DNA from: Azoarcus sp. CIB
Lineage (GTDB): Bacteria > Pseudomonadota > Gammaproteobacteria > Burkholderiales > Rhodocyclaceae
DNA: 64,000 nt
NCBI RefSeq assembly: GCF_001190925.1
Contig: NZ_CP011072.1
Coordinates: 4,898,001-4,962,000, forward strand
Direction of reading: 5' to 3'
In this document: piece by piece, positions 1 to 7,558 of the stretch
How the letters are laid out: each line of letters starts with the position of its first letter
How positions within the stretch are numbered: position 1 is the stretch's first letter
Made by a program: the position numbers and the translations under genes
The notes under the pieces: model-generated
What the model was told of the DNA's origin: nothing
Seen by the model: the letters and a program-made list of their open reading frames with translations, nothing else
Databases searched by the model: none

Positions 1-324
1 GCCAGATAGCCGCGGATCGATGCAGCCGCAGGGGACGGCGATGCGAAGAATCCCCTGATAGCCTGACGAAACCGCTTTTACGTTTTCACGGGCAAGTTCC
101 AGCGTCGAGAACAACCGAAGCACATCCTGGAGAAAAACTGCACCGGCCTGTGTCAGCCGTGTGCCGCGGCGGTCACGATCGAATAGCAGTGCGCCAAGTT
201 CGTCTTCGAGCTCCTTGATGGTACGGGACAGGGGGGACTGCTCGATATGCAGCCTTTCAGCAGCACGGGTGAAGTGCAGTTCCTCCGCCAGGACAGCGAA
301 GCAGCGAAGGTGGCGCAACTCCAT
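1..324 (-). CDS. LysR-type transcriptional regulator, N-terminal part (cut by left edge)
   Basis: Reading the minus strand from 324 gives 108 codons with no stop up to the window edge. The first ~65 residues form a typical LysR winged helix-turn-helix (MELRHLRCFAVLAEELHFT at the start, then AAERL, SPLSRTIKELE, LFDRDRRGTRLT). The effector-binding domain lies outside the window. A good Shine-Dalgarno (GGAGG, 7 nt before ATG) fixes the start. LysR regulators usually control a divergent neighbour, but here the divergent side is occupied by an IS630 element only ~120 bp away, so the original target is displaced or lost. Which effector it senses cannot be told. Confidence 0.85.
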   Translation of the reverse strand, partial: MELRHLRCFAVLAEELHFTRAAERLHIEQSPLSRTIKELEDELGALLFDRDRRGTRLTQAGAVFLQDVLRLFSTLELARENVKAVSSGYQGILRIAVPCGCIDPRLSG

Positions 325-440
325 GGTTTGTCCTCCATCGTGATGTTACCGTACGGTTCCACTTGCAGCCTCGGGATACTTGCAGTTCTAGTCAAATCAC
401 GAGGCCTGTCGGTTGGACCGCCTATCCAGAAGCGATGAAT

Positions 441-1557
441 TACTAAGAAGTGCGTTGGTTAGCGAACATTGATTGAAGGCGACATGCGATAATTCGGCAT
501 GGAAAAGAGAGACGGTCGCTCCCTGTCGCATGCCACGCTCGAAGAAATGCGGATTCGGGCGGTGCAACGAGTTGAAGCGGGCGAGTCGCCCGAAGTCGTG
601 GTCAAGGCGCTCGGCTTTTCGCGCCCGCGCATCTACGAGTGGCTGGCGCTGTACCGTGAAGGCGGGCTCGACGCGCTGCGTGCCAAACCTGTGCCGGGTG
701 CCAAGCCCAAGCTCGACGGCAAGGCGCTCGATTGGCTGTACTGCACGATCACACTGTCGAACCCGCAGCAGTTCAAGTTCGAGTTTGCGCTGTGGACGCG
801 GGCGATGGTTCGAGAACTGATCCGCACCCAGTTCAAAGTGGCAATGTCGGAGGTGAGCGTTGGGCGTCTGCTTCGCAAGTTGGGGCTGTCGCCGCAACGG
901 CCGCCGATGCGCGCCTACCAGCGCGACCCGGCTCTGGTGACCGACTGGATCAAGAATGAGTTTCCGCGCATTCGCGCCGAAGCCAAAGCGGTCGGGGCGG
1001 AGATCTTCTTCGGCGACGAGGCCGCGGTGCGCTCGGACTACCATACCGGCACGACCTGGGCGCCGGTGGGGGTGACGCCGGTGGTGAAGACGACCGGCGC
1101 CCGCTTCAAGCTCAATCTGATCTCGGCCATCAGCCCAAAGGGGCAGTTGCGGTTCATGTGTACTGAGGGGAACGTCACCGCGGACGTCTTCATCGAGTTT
1201 CTGAAGCGACTGATGCAGGGCACAACGCGGCCAATCTTCTTGGTGGTCGATGGTCATCCGGTGCATCGCAGCGCCAAGGTCCGAAAGTTCGTCGAGGGGT
1301 TCGATGGCAAATTGCGGCTGTTCCGGCTGCCGGCCTACTCGCCCGATCTGAATCCCGACGAGCACGTCTGGGCACATCTGAAAAGCCACAAACTGGGCCG
1401 CAGCATCATCAAGGGGCCCGAGCAGATGAAGAAGCTCGCGCTGCGCTTCATGCACTCGCTGCAGAAAACCCCGGACATTGTGCGTGCGTTCTTCAGGCAT
1501 CCGAGTACCCGCTATGCGGCCGAATAGAATGTACGGTAACCAACGCACTTTTTAGTA
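441..1557 (+). mobile_element. IS630-family insertion sequence
   Basis: Terminal inverted repeats of about 25 bp are visible just outside the transposase gene. The left end begins CTAAGAAGTGCGTTGGTTA at 443 and the reverse complement of the right end (to 1555) reads CTAAAAAGTGCGTTGGTTA. Both ends are flanked by TA (441-442 and 1556-1557), the target dinucleotide duplicated by IS630/Tc1-type elements. The element is about 1.1 kb, carries one intact transposase and looks complete. Confidence 0.9.
499..1527 (+). CDS. IS630-family transposase
   Basis: 342-residue DDE transposase. The N-terminal ~130 residues are a helix-turn-helix region (VVVKALGFSRPRIYEWL) followed by a winged-helix segment. 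The C-terminal catalytic domain shows the family's FFGDEAAVRSDYH block with the first Asp, VVDGHPVHRS with the second, and LPAYSPDLNPDEHVWAHLK with the final acidic residue. Length and motifs match full-length IS630 transposases and there is no frameshift. It lies alone between the inverted repeats of its element and would cut and paste it at TA sites. Confidence 0.93.
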   Translation: MEKRDGRSLSHATLEEMRIRAVQRVEAGESPEVVVKALGFSRPRIYEWLALYREGGLDALRAKPVPGAKPKLDGKALDWLYCTITLSNPQQFKFEFALWTRAMVRELIRTQFKVAMSEVSVGRLLRKLGLSPQRPPMRAYQRDPALVTDWIKNEFPRIRAEAKAVGAEIFFGDEAAVRSDYHTGTTWAPVGVTPVVKTTGARFKLNLISAISPKGQLRFMCTEGNVTADVFIEFLKRLMQGTTRPIFLVVDGHPVHRSAKVRKFVEGFDGKLRLFRLPAYSPDLNPDEHVWAHLKSHKLGRSIIKGPEQMKKLALRFMHSLQKTPDIVRAFFRHPSTRYAAE

Positions 1558-1579
1558 CTCGTCAGGCGCTACTGAAATA

Positions 1580-3132
1580 CTAGCAGCCTGTCGGACTATC
1601 GCCCGGTAAAATGCCGTGTCACCCTTGGAGCCTGACTGCGTGAGCCGCTTCCGCCCGATCGACCGCCAAACGGACTACCTGCTGCCGCCGTCGGTGCAGG
1701 ACTGGCTACCCGAATCGCACCTGGCGCGCTACGTGGTCGATGTGGTCGACGGGCTGGACCTGTCGGAACTGGAGCGAGCCTACGCCGGCCGTGGAAGCGA
1801 CGCCTACCATCCGGCGCTGCTGCTGTCGCTGCTGATCTACGGCTACGCGACGGGGACGCACTCGAGCCGCAAGATCGAGCGGGCCACCTACGATTCGCTG
1901 GCCTTCCGCTTCATCGCCTGCGACCAGCACCCGGACCATGACACCTTGGCGAGCTTCCGGCGCCGCTTCGGCGAGCAGTTCGCCGATATCTTCGTGCAGG
2001 TACTGCAAGTGGCGCGTGAGAATCGGCTCTCGCGCTTTGGCACGGTGAGTCTGGACGGCTCCAAGATCCACGCCCACGCCAGTCGGCACAGCGCGCTCTC
2101 CTACGGACACGCCGAAAAGATCGAAGCCCAGCTCAAGGCCGAAGTGCAGGAAATGCTCAAGCTGGCCGAAGCGGCCGATCAAAGCAGCGTGCCCGAAGGC
2201 GTGGATCTGCCGGCGGAAATTGCGCGTCGCGAAGCGCGGCTGGCCGCCATCGCCGCCGCCAAGGCCAAGATCGAGGCGCGCGCCGCCGAACGCTTCGCGC
2301 ACGAGCAGGCCGAGTACGAGGCCAAGATGGCCAAACGCCAAGCCAAGCAGGCGGCCACGGGCAAGAAGCCCGGTGGCAAGCCCCCCAAGCCGCCCCAGGC
2401 GGGTCCGGGCGCCGAGGACCAGATCAATCTCACCGACGAGGACTCGCGCATCATGAAAGTGGCCGGCGGCGGCTTCGAGCAGTGCTACAACGCCCAGGCG
2501 GTGGTCGATACCGAATCGATGCTGGTGATGGTCCCCCACGTCACCCAGGCGGGCAACGACAAGGAGCAGGTCGAACCGATGCTGACGCGCATCGGCGCCT
2601 TGCCCGAAGGGCTCAATCGGCCCGAACAACTGCTGGCCGACACCGGTTTCTTCAGCGAACGCAACGTCCAGTGCTGCCAGGACGCCGGGGTCGAACCGCT
2701 GATCGCCGTGGGGCGTGATGAGCACCATCCCGATTGGCGCAGCCGCTTCGACGAACCCGCGCCGCTCGAGCGCTCAGCCAGCCACGTCGAACAGATGAAG
2801 CACGCCCTCAAGACCCGCGCGGGCCGCGCGGCCTACGCGCTCAGGAAACAGACGGTAGAGCCGGTGTTCGGCATCATCAAGTCAGTGATGGGCTTCCGCC
2901 AGTTTCTGCTGCGGGGCTTGGACAACGTGTGCAACGAATGGACCCTGGTGTGCCTGGCGTGGAACTTCAAGCGCATGGCCGTATTGCGTCCGCAGTGAGA
3001 AAAAAGGACAGGGGCATTGTGATTTCGAACAAAAACCGCCGATTGGAGCCTGAAATGCCCATCGTCTCTCACAATGTGAAATCAATCCCTCGGCCGCGGT
3101 GCCCGCGAGCTTGAAGTCCGACAGGCTGCTAG
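1580..3132 (+). mobile_element. IS1182-family insertion sequence
   Basis: An 18-bp perfect inverted repeat bounds the transposase gene: CTAGCAGCCTGTCGGACT at 1580-1597 and its reverse complement at 3115-3132. The outermost CTAG is itself palindromic and may be the duplicated target rather than part of the repeat. The element sits only 22 bp to the right of the IS630 element and 185 bp to the left of the IS66 element, making a three-IS stack. Confidence 0.85.
1640..2998 (+). CDS. IS1182-family transposase
   Basis: About 452 residues from GTG 1640, chosen because a GGAG lies 9 nt upstream and the family usually begins MSRFRPIDR; an in-frame GTG at 1616 has no ribosome site. The N-terminal DUF772-type region (LPPSVQDWLPESHLARYVVD, then YHPALLLSLLIYGY) is followed by the DDE domain (SLDGSKIHAHASRH, ADTGFFSE, and near the C-terminus the RKQTVEPVFGIIK block). 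An Ala/Lys-rich charged insert at about residues 180-265 is typical of the family. The frame is intact. Confidence 0.9.
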   Translation: MSRFRPIDRQTDYLLPPSVQDWLPESHLARYVVDVVDGLDLSELERAYAGRGSDAYHPALLLSLLIYGYATGTHSSRKIERATYDSLAFRFIACDQHPDHDTLASFRRRFGEQFADIFVQVLQVARENRLSRFGTVSLDGSKIHAHASRHSALSYGHAEKIEAQLKAEVQEMLKLAEAADQSSVPEGVDLPAEIARREARLAAIAAAKAKIEARAAERFAHEQAEYEAKMAKRQAKQAATGKKPGGKPPKPPQAGPGAEDQINLTDEDSRIMKVAGGGFEQCYNAQAVVDTESMLVMVPHVTQAGNDKEQVEPMLTRIGALPEGLNRPEQLLADTGFFSERNVQCCQDAGVEPLIAVGRDEHHPDWRSRFDEPAPLERSASHVEQMKHALKTRAGRAAYALRKQTVEPVFGIIKSVMGFRQFLLRGLDNVCNEWTLVCLAWNFKRMAVLRPQ

Positions 3133-3362
3133 ACGGGAACCCAATGGGATTTGCTCGCAGCCTCGCGCCCAAGCCGTTCCGAACCAGGTATGTTTGACCC
3201 GTTCAATAACAGCCAAGGCGTGCGTCAGATCGATATGGCTGTACGGGCCGGTACGTGGTGGATAGGCGCGGTCGGTAGCGATACCACAGTAGATCTGCAC
3301 AGCCTTCCGAGTCAGACGTAAGCGTCCGCCCAGCACCGTCTTTCGGGACTGACAGAGATCGC

Positions 3363-3404
3363 CCAGAGTGGTCCCCACCAAATATCTGGTGGGGACCACT
3401 TTGG
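3363..3404 (+). promoter_or_regulatory. Strong hairpin at the start of IS66 tnpA
   Basis: A 14-bp perfect inverted repeat (3367-3380 pairing with 3387-3400, 6-nt loop AATATC) extends to 18 bp with one G-T pair. It covers every candidate tnpA start (GTG 3368, GTG 3389, TTG 3401). RNA reading in from outside would fold over the start region, which is how several insertion sequences limit transposase made from external promoters. The structure is seen directly; the regulatory role is inferred. Confidence 0.6.
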
Positions 3405-3814
3405 CCACGAATGGCAACGCCCGGGTAACCCGCAAGGGGAGCCCAAACTACCCGGTCGATTTCAAACGCCAGCTGGCGGCCCTCGCATGCGAGCCGGGGA
3501 TTTCGGTGGCGAAGCTCGCACTCGAGCATGGCCTCAACGCCAATCTGCTGTTCAAGTGGCGCCGCCACTATCGTGCCGGCCTGTTCGGCAGCCCACAGCC
3601 GGAACATGTAGCGGCTGCGCCGCGGGGCGGAATCATGGCGCCGAAGCTGCTGCCGGTAGTGACCTTGTCGTCGACGGCCAGGCAAGACGCGGAGGGCGTG
3701 AAGCAGTCGCCTGCGCTCGAGATCGTCGTGGGCGGCGCCGTCGTGCGGGTGATCGGCGAGGTCAGTCGCAAAGTGCTGCGCACGGTCCTTGACTGCTTGG
3801 CCGAGCGGGCATGA
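3368..3814 (+). CDS. tnpA: IS66-family accessory protein TnpA
   Basis: A protein of up to 148 residues with an IS3/IS66 OrfA-type helix-turn-helix: YPVDFKRQLAALACEPGISV, then LALEHGLNANLLFKWRRHY. The start is uncertain because GTG 3368, GTG 3389 and TTG 3401 all lie in a strong hairpin; homologous proteins begin near the helix-turn-helix, which would favour 3401. The stop overlaps the tnpB start by 4 bp (ATGA). Its role in IS66 transposition is accessory and poorly defined in the family. Confidence 0.85.
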   Translation: MVPTKYLVGTTLATNGNARVTRKGSPNYPVDFKRQLAALACEPGISVAKLALEHGLNANLLFKWRRHYRAGLFGSPQPEHVAAAPRGGIMAPKLLPVVTLSSTARQDAEGVKQSPALEIVVGGAVVRVIGEVSRKVLRTVLDCLAERA

Positions 3815-4158
3815 TCGGTCTACCCGCCGGCACGCGTATCTGGTTGGTAGCCGGGGTGACCGACATGCGACGCGGCATGGATGGCTTGGCGGCGCTCGTG
3901 CAAGGGGCGCTCGCCGAGAATCCGTTCTCCGGTCACGTCTTCATCTTCCGCGGTCGACGGGGCGATCTCATGAAGCTGCTGTGGTGGAGCGGCGATGGGC
4001 TGTGCCTGTTCGCCAAACGCCTGGAGCGCGGCCGCTTCATCTGGCCGCAGGCGACCGAGGGGGCGGTGCATCTCACCGCGGCGCAGTTGTCGATGCTGCT
4101 CGAAGGCATCGACTGGCGACGGCCCGAGCGGACCTGGCAGCCCGACTGCGCGGCCTGA
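3811..4158 (+). CDS. tnpB: IS66-family accessory protein TnpB
   Basis: 115-residue IS66 Orf2-like protein, the standard family length. Family blocks visible are TDMRRGMDGLAALVQ near residue 18, then VFIFRGRRGDLMKLLWWSGDG and GLCLFAKRLERGRF. The gene is translationally coupled to tnpA by a 4-bp overlap and followed after 66 bp by tnpC. It is required with TnpA and TnpC for efficient transposition of IS66 elements in known cases; its biochemical role is unclear. Confidence 0.92.
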   Translation: MIGLPAGTRIWLVAGVTDMRRGMDGLAALVQGALAENPFSGHVFIFRGRRGDLMKLLWWSGDGLCLFAKRLERGRFIWPQATEGAVHLTAAQLSMLLEGIDWRRPERTWQPDCAA

Positions 4159-4224
4159 AGCATCGAGGCACGGCGCGCCCGGGAGGGGCTGTTCACGCCC
4201 CCCAGCATCGCGTAGACTCTCGTC

Positions 4225-5754
4225 ATGGATGCGACGACGCCTCTTCCCGACGACCAGGCCGTGCTCAAGGCCCTCGTGACGGCGCAGCAGGCCGAGATCG
4301 CCCGCCTGAACCTCATCATCGCCAAGCTGCGGCGGATGCAGTTCGGCCGCCGCTCCGAACAACTCGACGCGACGCTCACCCAACTCGAACTCGCGCTCGA
4401 AGGCATCGAGACGGTTCGACGCGAAGCGGCCGCAGACGTCTCGCCAGACACGGCGTCCGGCGTAGCCCCGTCACCGAAACGCCCCGCCCGCAAACCCTTG
4501 CCTGATCATCTGCCGCGCGAGACGGTCGAGCATGCACCGATCGAAGTCTGCTGCCCCGACTGCGGCAGCACGTTCGTGAAGCTCGGCGAGGACGTCTCGG
4601 AGATGCTCGAGTACGTGCCGGCCCACTTCAAGGTCATCCGGCACGTGCGCCCGAAGCTCGCCTGCTCACACTGTGAGCGCATCGTGCAGGCCGCAGCGCC
4701 CTCGCGACCCATCTCCCGCGGATTGTCCGGGCCGGCCTTGCTCGCGCATGTGCTGGTGGGCAAGTTCTGCGACCACCTCCCGCTGTACCGGCAAAGCGCC
4801 ATCTACGCGCGCTCGGGCATCGAACTGGACCGCTCGACGCTCGCGGACTGGGTCGGGCAATCGGCACAGTTGCTCGATCCCCTGGTCGAGGCGCTGCGCC
4901 GCTACGTGCTCGCTGCCGACAAGGTCCATGCCGACGACACCCCGCTGCCGGTGCTCGCGCCCGGCGAAGGCAGAACCAAGACCGCGCGGTTGTGGACCTA
5001 TGTGCGCGACGACCGCCCGGCCGGCAGCGACGATCCACCGGCGGTGTGGTTCGCATACTCGCCCAACCGCAAGGGCGAGCATCCGCAGCGTCATCTGCGC
5101 ACCTTCAACGGCATCCTGCAAGCGGACGCGTACGCCGGCTTCGACCCCTTGTATGCCACCGGTCGCGTGCAAGAGGCCGCCTGCTGGGCGCACGTGCGAC
5201 GCAAGTTCTTCGACGTGCATCGGGCACAGGCTTCCCCCATCGCCGCCCAGGCACTCGCGCAGATCGGCCAGCTGTACGCCATCGAAGCGGCTATCCGCGG
5301 CGAGCCGCCCCCAATTCGGCGGGAGGTGCGGCACAGCCGGGCGCGCCCGCAACTGGAGGCTTTGCACGCCTGGCTGGAAACCCAGAGCCGGCGCGTGTCG
5401 CGCAAGTCCGGCATCGCAGAGGCGATCCAGTACGCCCTGAATCATTGGGGGGCGTTGATCCGCTACGTCGAGGACGGACGCATCGAGATCGACAACAATG
5501 CCGCCGAACGCGCCCTGCGCGCGGTGGCATTAGGACGGAAGAATTTCCTCTTCGGCGGCTCGGATGCCGGGGGCGAGCGCGCGGCGGCCCTCTACAGCCT
5601 GATCGGTTCGGCCAAGCTCAACGGCCTCGATCCGGAAGCGTATCTGCGCGACGTGCTCGGACGCATCAGTGAGCATCCGATCAACCGGATCGACGACTTG
5701 TTGCCCTGGAATCTGGGCCGCGATCAATCCGAACCCTTGCGCCAGGCGGCCTGA
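4225..5754 (+). CDS. tnpC: IS66-family transposase TnpC
   Basis: 509-residue DDE transposase. Order: N-terminal coiled-coil/leucine-zipper region (residues ~10-55), the LRRMQFGRRSEQL block, a zinc-binding segment (CCPDCGSTF, then LACSHC), the catalytic domain with KVHADDTPLPVLAPG (first Asp), QADAYAGFDPLYA (second Asp) and DNNAAERALR (Glu), then a C-terminal tail ending in EHPINRIDDLLPWN. Length and motifs are normal and the frame is open throughout. Stop and the next start are 2 bp apart, so the passenger is probably co-transcribed. Confidence 0.95.
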   Translation: MDATTPLPDDQAVLKALVTAQQAEIARLNLIIAKLRRMQFGRRSEQLDATLTQLELALEGIETVRREAAADVSPDTASGVAPSPKRPARKPLPDHLPRETVEHAPIEVCCPDCGSTFVKLGEDVSEMLEYVPAHFKVIRHVRPKLACSHCERIVQAAAPSRPISRGLSGPALLAHVLVGKFCDHLPLYRQSAIYARSGIELDRSTLADWVGQSAQLLDPLVEALRRYVLAADKVHADDTPLPVLAPGEGRTKTARLWTYVRDDRPAGSDDPPAVWFAYSPNRKGEHPQRHLRTFNGILQADAYAGFDPLYATGRVQEAACWAHVRRKFFDVHRAQASPIAAQALAQIGQLYAIEAAIRGEPPPIRREVRHSRARPQLEALHAWLETQSRRVSRKSGIAEAIQYALNHWGALIRYVEDGRIEIDNNAAERALRAVALGRKNFLFGGSDAGGERAAALYSLIGSAKLNGLDPEAYLRDVLGRISEHPINRIDDLLPWNLGRDQSEPLRQAA

Positions 5755-5756
5755 CC

Positions 5757-6341
5757 ATGGGCAATGTCGTACGAATTGCGAAGGCGCGGCCCGCGCCGCA
5801 TCGGCTGCAACTGCGCATTGAGCTCGCCTGGGTCAAACCCGCCATCTGGCGCCGGGTGGTCGTGCCGGAAACCATCACGTTGCCGAAGCTGCACCAGGTC
5901 ATCCAGGCGGTGATGGGCTGGCTCGACTGCCACCTGCACGAGTTCGAGATCGCCGGCGAGCGCTACGGCGTCCCCGATCCCGACTATGACTTCGAACCCG
6001 TGCGTACCGAGCAGCGCGTGCGGCTGGCGACCGCGCTCGGCGGCGCCAAGTCGTTCCGCTACGTCTATGACTTCGGCGACGACTGGGAGCATCGCATCAA
6101 GGTCGAACGCCGTCTGCCGCCCGACCCGCTCTTCGATACGGCACTCTGCATTGCCGGCGCCAACGCGAGTCCGCCCGAGGACGTCGGCGGCGAACCCGGG
6201 TATGCCGACTTCGTCGCGGCGATGGCCGATCCAAATCATCCCGAACACCACGACATGCGGGCATGGCACGGGGAGCCGTTCGACCCGACCGCTTTCGACG
6301 TCACAGCGGTCGATCTTCGCCTGCACAGAATCAAGATCTGA
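5757..6341 (+). CDS. Plasmid pRiA4b ORF-3-like protein, IS66 passenger
   Basis: 194-residue protein of the pRiA4b ORF-3 family, recognised by QLRIELAWVKPAIWRRVVVP, LPKLHQVIQAVMGWLDCHLH and YVYDFGDDWEHRIKVE, and a late block PPEDVGGEPGYADF. The function of the family is unknown. It starts 2 bp after the tnpC stop and lies inside the right inverted repeat (ends ~30 bp before 6371), so it belongs to the transposable unit rather than to the host locus. Confidence 0.88.
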   Translation: MGNVVRIAKARPAPHRLQLRIELAWVKPAIWRRVVVPETITLPKLHQVIQAVMGWLDCHLHEFEIAGERYGVPDPDYDFEPVRTEQRVRLATALGGAKSFRYVYDFGDDWEHRIKVERRLPPDPLFDTALCIAGANASPPEDVGGEPGYADFVAAMADPNHPEHHDMRAWHGEPFDPTAFDVTAVDLRLHRIKI

Positions 6342-6634
6342 TCGTCAAGACGGTCTGGGGCGGACGCTTACAGTCAGACGGGACGCGGGGCTGAAGAGCG
6401 CAAAGGAAGGCGACTTTCCTTCGCAACTAAAACAGCCCTTTCATTGGACGCGACCACGACCATGCAGGCGATACACGATGAGGCTATGTGAGTCTTGTAT
6501 AAGAAGGACTTGGTTCCACAACCAGCGGTAACGCCTTCATGAGACCATCAACTCGATTTCTCCTTCCAATCAATTCGGACGCATTACCCAATTATCTGGA
6601 AGAAGAAATTTCGCCGGATGCGCAGAACGCTCAA

Positions 6635-7459
6635 TCAATGCGGCTTGCTAAGAAAGTCTACAACCAATCTACAAAAGTCATTGGCGGCTTCAATTTGCAC
6701 CCAGTGCCCACAGCGAGCAAAAGAATGCAACTGGACGTTCTCCAATAGTTGAAAAAGACGAAGACTGCTTGACAGTGGTACCACCTGGTCATCACGGCCG
6801 TGAATCAAGAGCACCTCATTCGCGAGGTTGCGAATTTGCTCATCCGAGCTCGCCAGTGCGTCAACCCAGCGCTGCCGAGGAGCGGGGAACATACTGCCGA
6901 ATGACTCTTGAAAGCCTGGCCGAATGCTTGCCTCATAACGCAGTTTTGCAAGTTCATCATTCACAAGCGAACGATCAAAGGCAAATATATCCAGCAGGTT
7001 GCGCATTTTTTCAATTGACGGCGTATAACCCCAAACTGCATCCAGCCCAGGGGTAAGTTCGAAATGTGTTCCAGCTGCGCCCATCAAGACCAAACGGCCA
7101 ATGCGGTCGGGGTGCTTAACGGCGGTTGCGATTGCAAGGGCACCACCGAAAGAATTCCCAATAAAATCTGCACGCTCGATTTTCAATGCGTCAAGCATAC
7201 CTATGATGTGCTCAACCCAATTATCCTTTGAGTAGATGTAATTCTTCGGGCGCTCTGTAAAACCGAACCCTGCCATATCCGGTGCTATGACGCGAAATAA
7301 TTGCCCCAGTGTTGGCAACACCAAGCGCCAATTTGCATAAGCGCTGACACCTGGACCCGATCCGTGAATAAGAAATACAGGCTCTCCAGTTCCGAGCTCG
7401 TGATAATTGGTCTTAATTCCAGCAGCGACGATTTCCTTTCCAATTTCTACGTTGGTCAT
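6635..7459 (-). CDS. cumD: CumD/TodF-type meta-cleavage product hydrolase
   Basis: 274-residue alpha/beta hydrolase that should cleave the C-C bond of ring-fission products of alkylated catechols (2-hydroxy-6-oxo-alkyl-hexadienoates). Catalytic Ser103 lies in GNSFGG, Asp224 in GRDD and His252 in CGHW; these positions coincide with those known for CumD of the cumene pathway. HGSGPG near residue 32 forms the oxyanion-hole loop. ATG 7459 follows AGGAAA. It is the last gene of the catabolic operon and a second hydrolase besides the BphD-type one at 9118-9975, suggesting handling of side-chain-substituted substrates. An intergenic gap of 99 bp separates it from the channel gene. Confidence 0.88.
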   Translation of the reverse strand: MTNVEIGKEIVAAGIKTNYHELGTGEPVFLIHGSGPGVSAYANWRLVLPTLGQLFRVIAPDMAGFGFTERPKNYIYSKDNWVEHIIGMLDALKIERADFIGNSFGGALAIATAVKHPDRIGRLVLMGAAGTHFELTPGLDAVWGYTPSIEKMRNLLDIFAFDRSLVNDELAKLRYEASIRPGFQESFGSMFPAPRQRWVDALASSDEQIRNLANEVLLIHGRDDQVVPLSSSLRLFQLLENVQLHSFARCGHWVQIEAANDFCRLVVDFLSKPH

Positions 7460-7558
7460 TTCAATTTCCTAGTTAATTCACCATAAAATATTAAAGCAGG
7501 TAGAATCTTGTAATTTTAAGATTTGCACAACCATGACAATTCCAACTTAATATCAAAC

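Larger units (their letters stand above)
3318..6371 (+). mobile_element. IS66-family element carrying tnpA, tnpB, tnpC and a passenger gene
   Basis: Ends are well defined: the left end starts GTAAGCGTCCGCCCAGCACC at 3318, and the reverse complement of the right end (to 6371) starts GTAAGCGTCCGCCCCAGACC. Both have the GTAAGCG tip typical of IS66. An identical 8-bp sequence AGTCAGAC flanks both sides (3310-3317 and 6372-6379), the expected target duplication. The 3,054-bp element contains the three canonical IS66 genes plus a fourth gene inside the right end, so the passenger moves with it. The perfect duplication suggests a recent, simple insertion. Confidence 0.95.

Noticed and set aside
349-358. 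ACCGTACGGT palindrome upstream of the LysR gene as an operator
   Set aside because: Too short, and a similar GTACGGTAACC sequence also occurs at the right IS630 end, so chance or IS origin is more likely.
397-1548. Minus-strand 383-codon frame across the IS630 element
   Set aside because: Lies antisense to the intact transposase and spans the terminal repeats.
3082-3435. Minus-strand frame in the gap between IS1182 and IS66 elements
   Set aside because: Parts look protein-like, but it crosses IS ends and the target duplication, and no family could be recognised.
6539-6748. Small plus-strand frame at the right of the IS66 element
   Set aside because: Overlaps the 3' end of the cumD-type gene and has no start signal or homology; the 6380-6634 stretch otherwise shows nothing.
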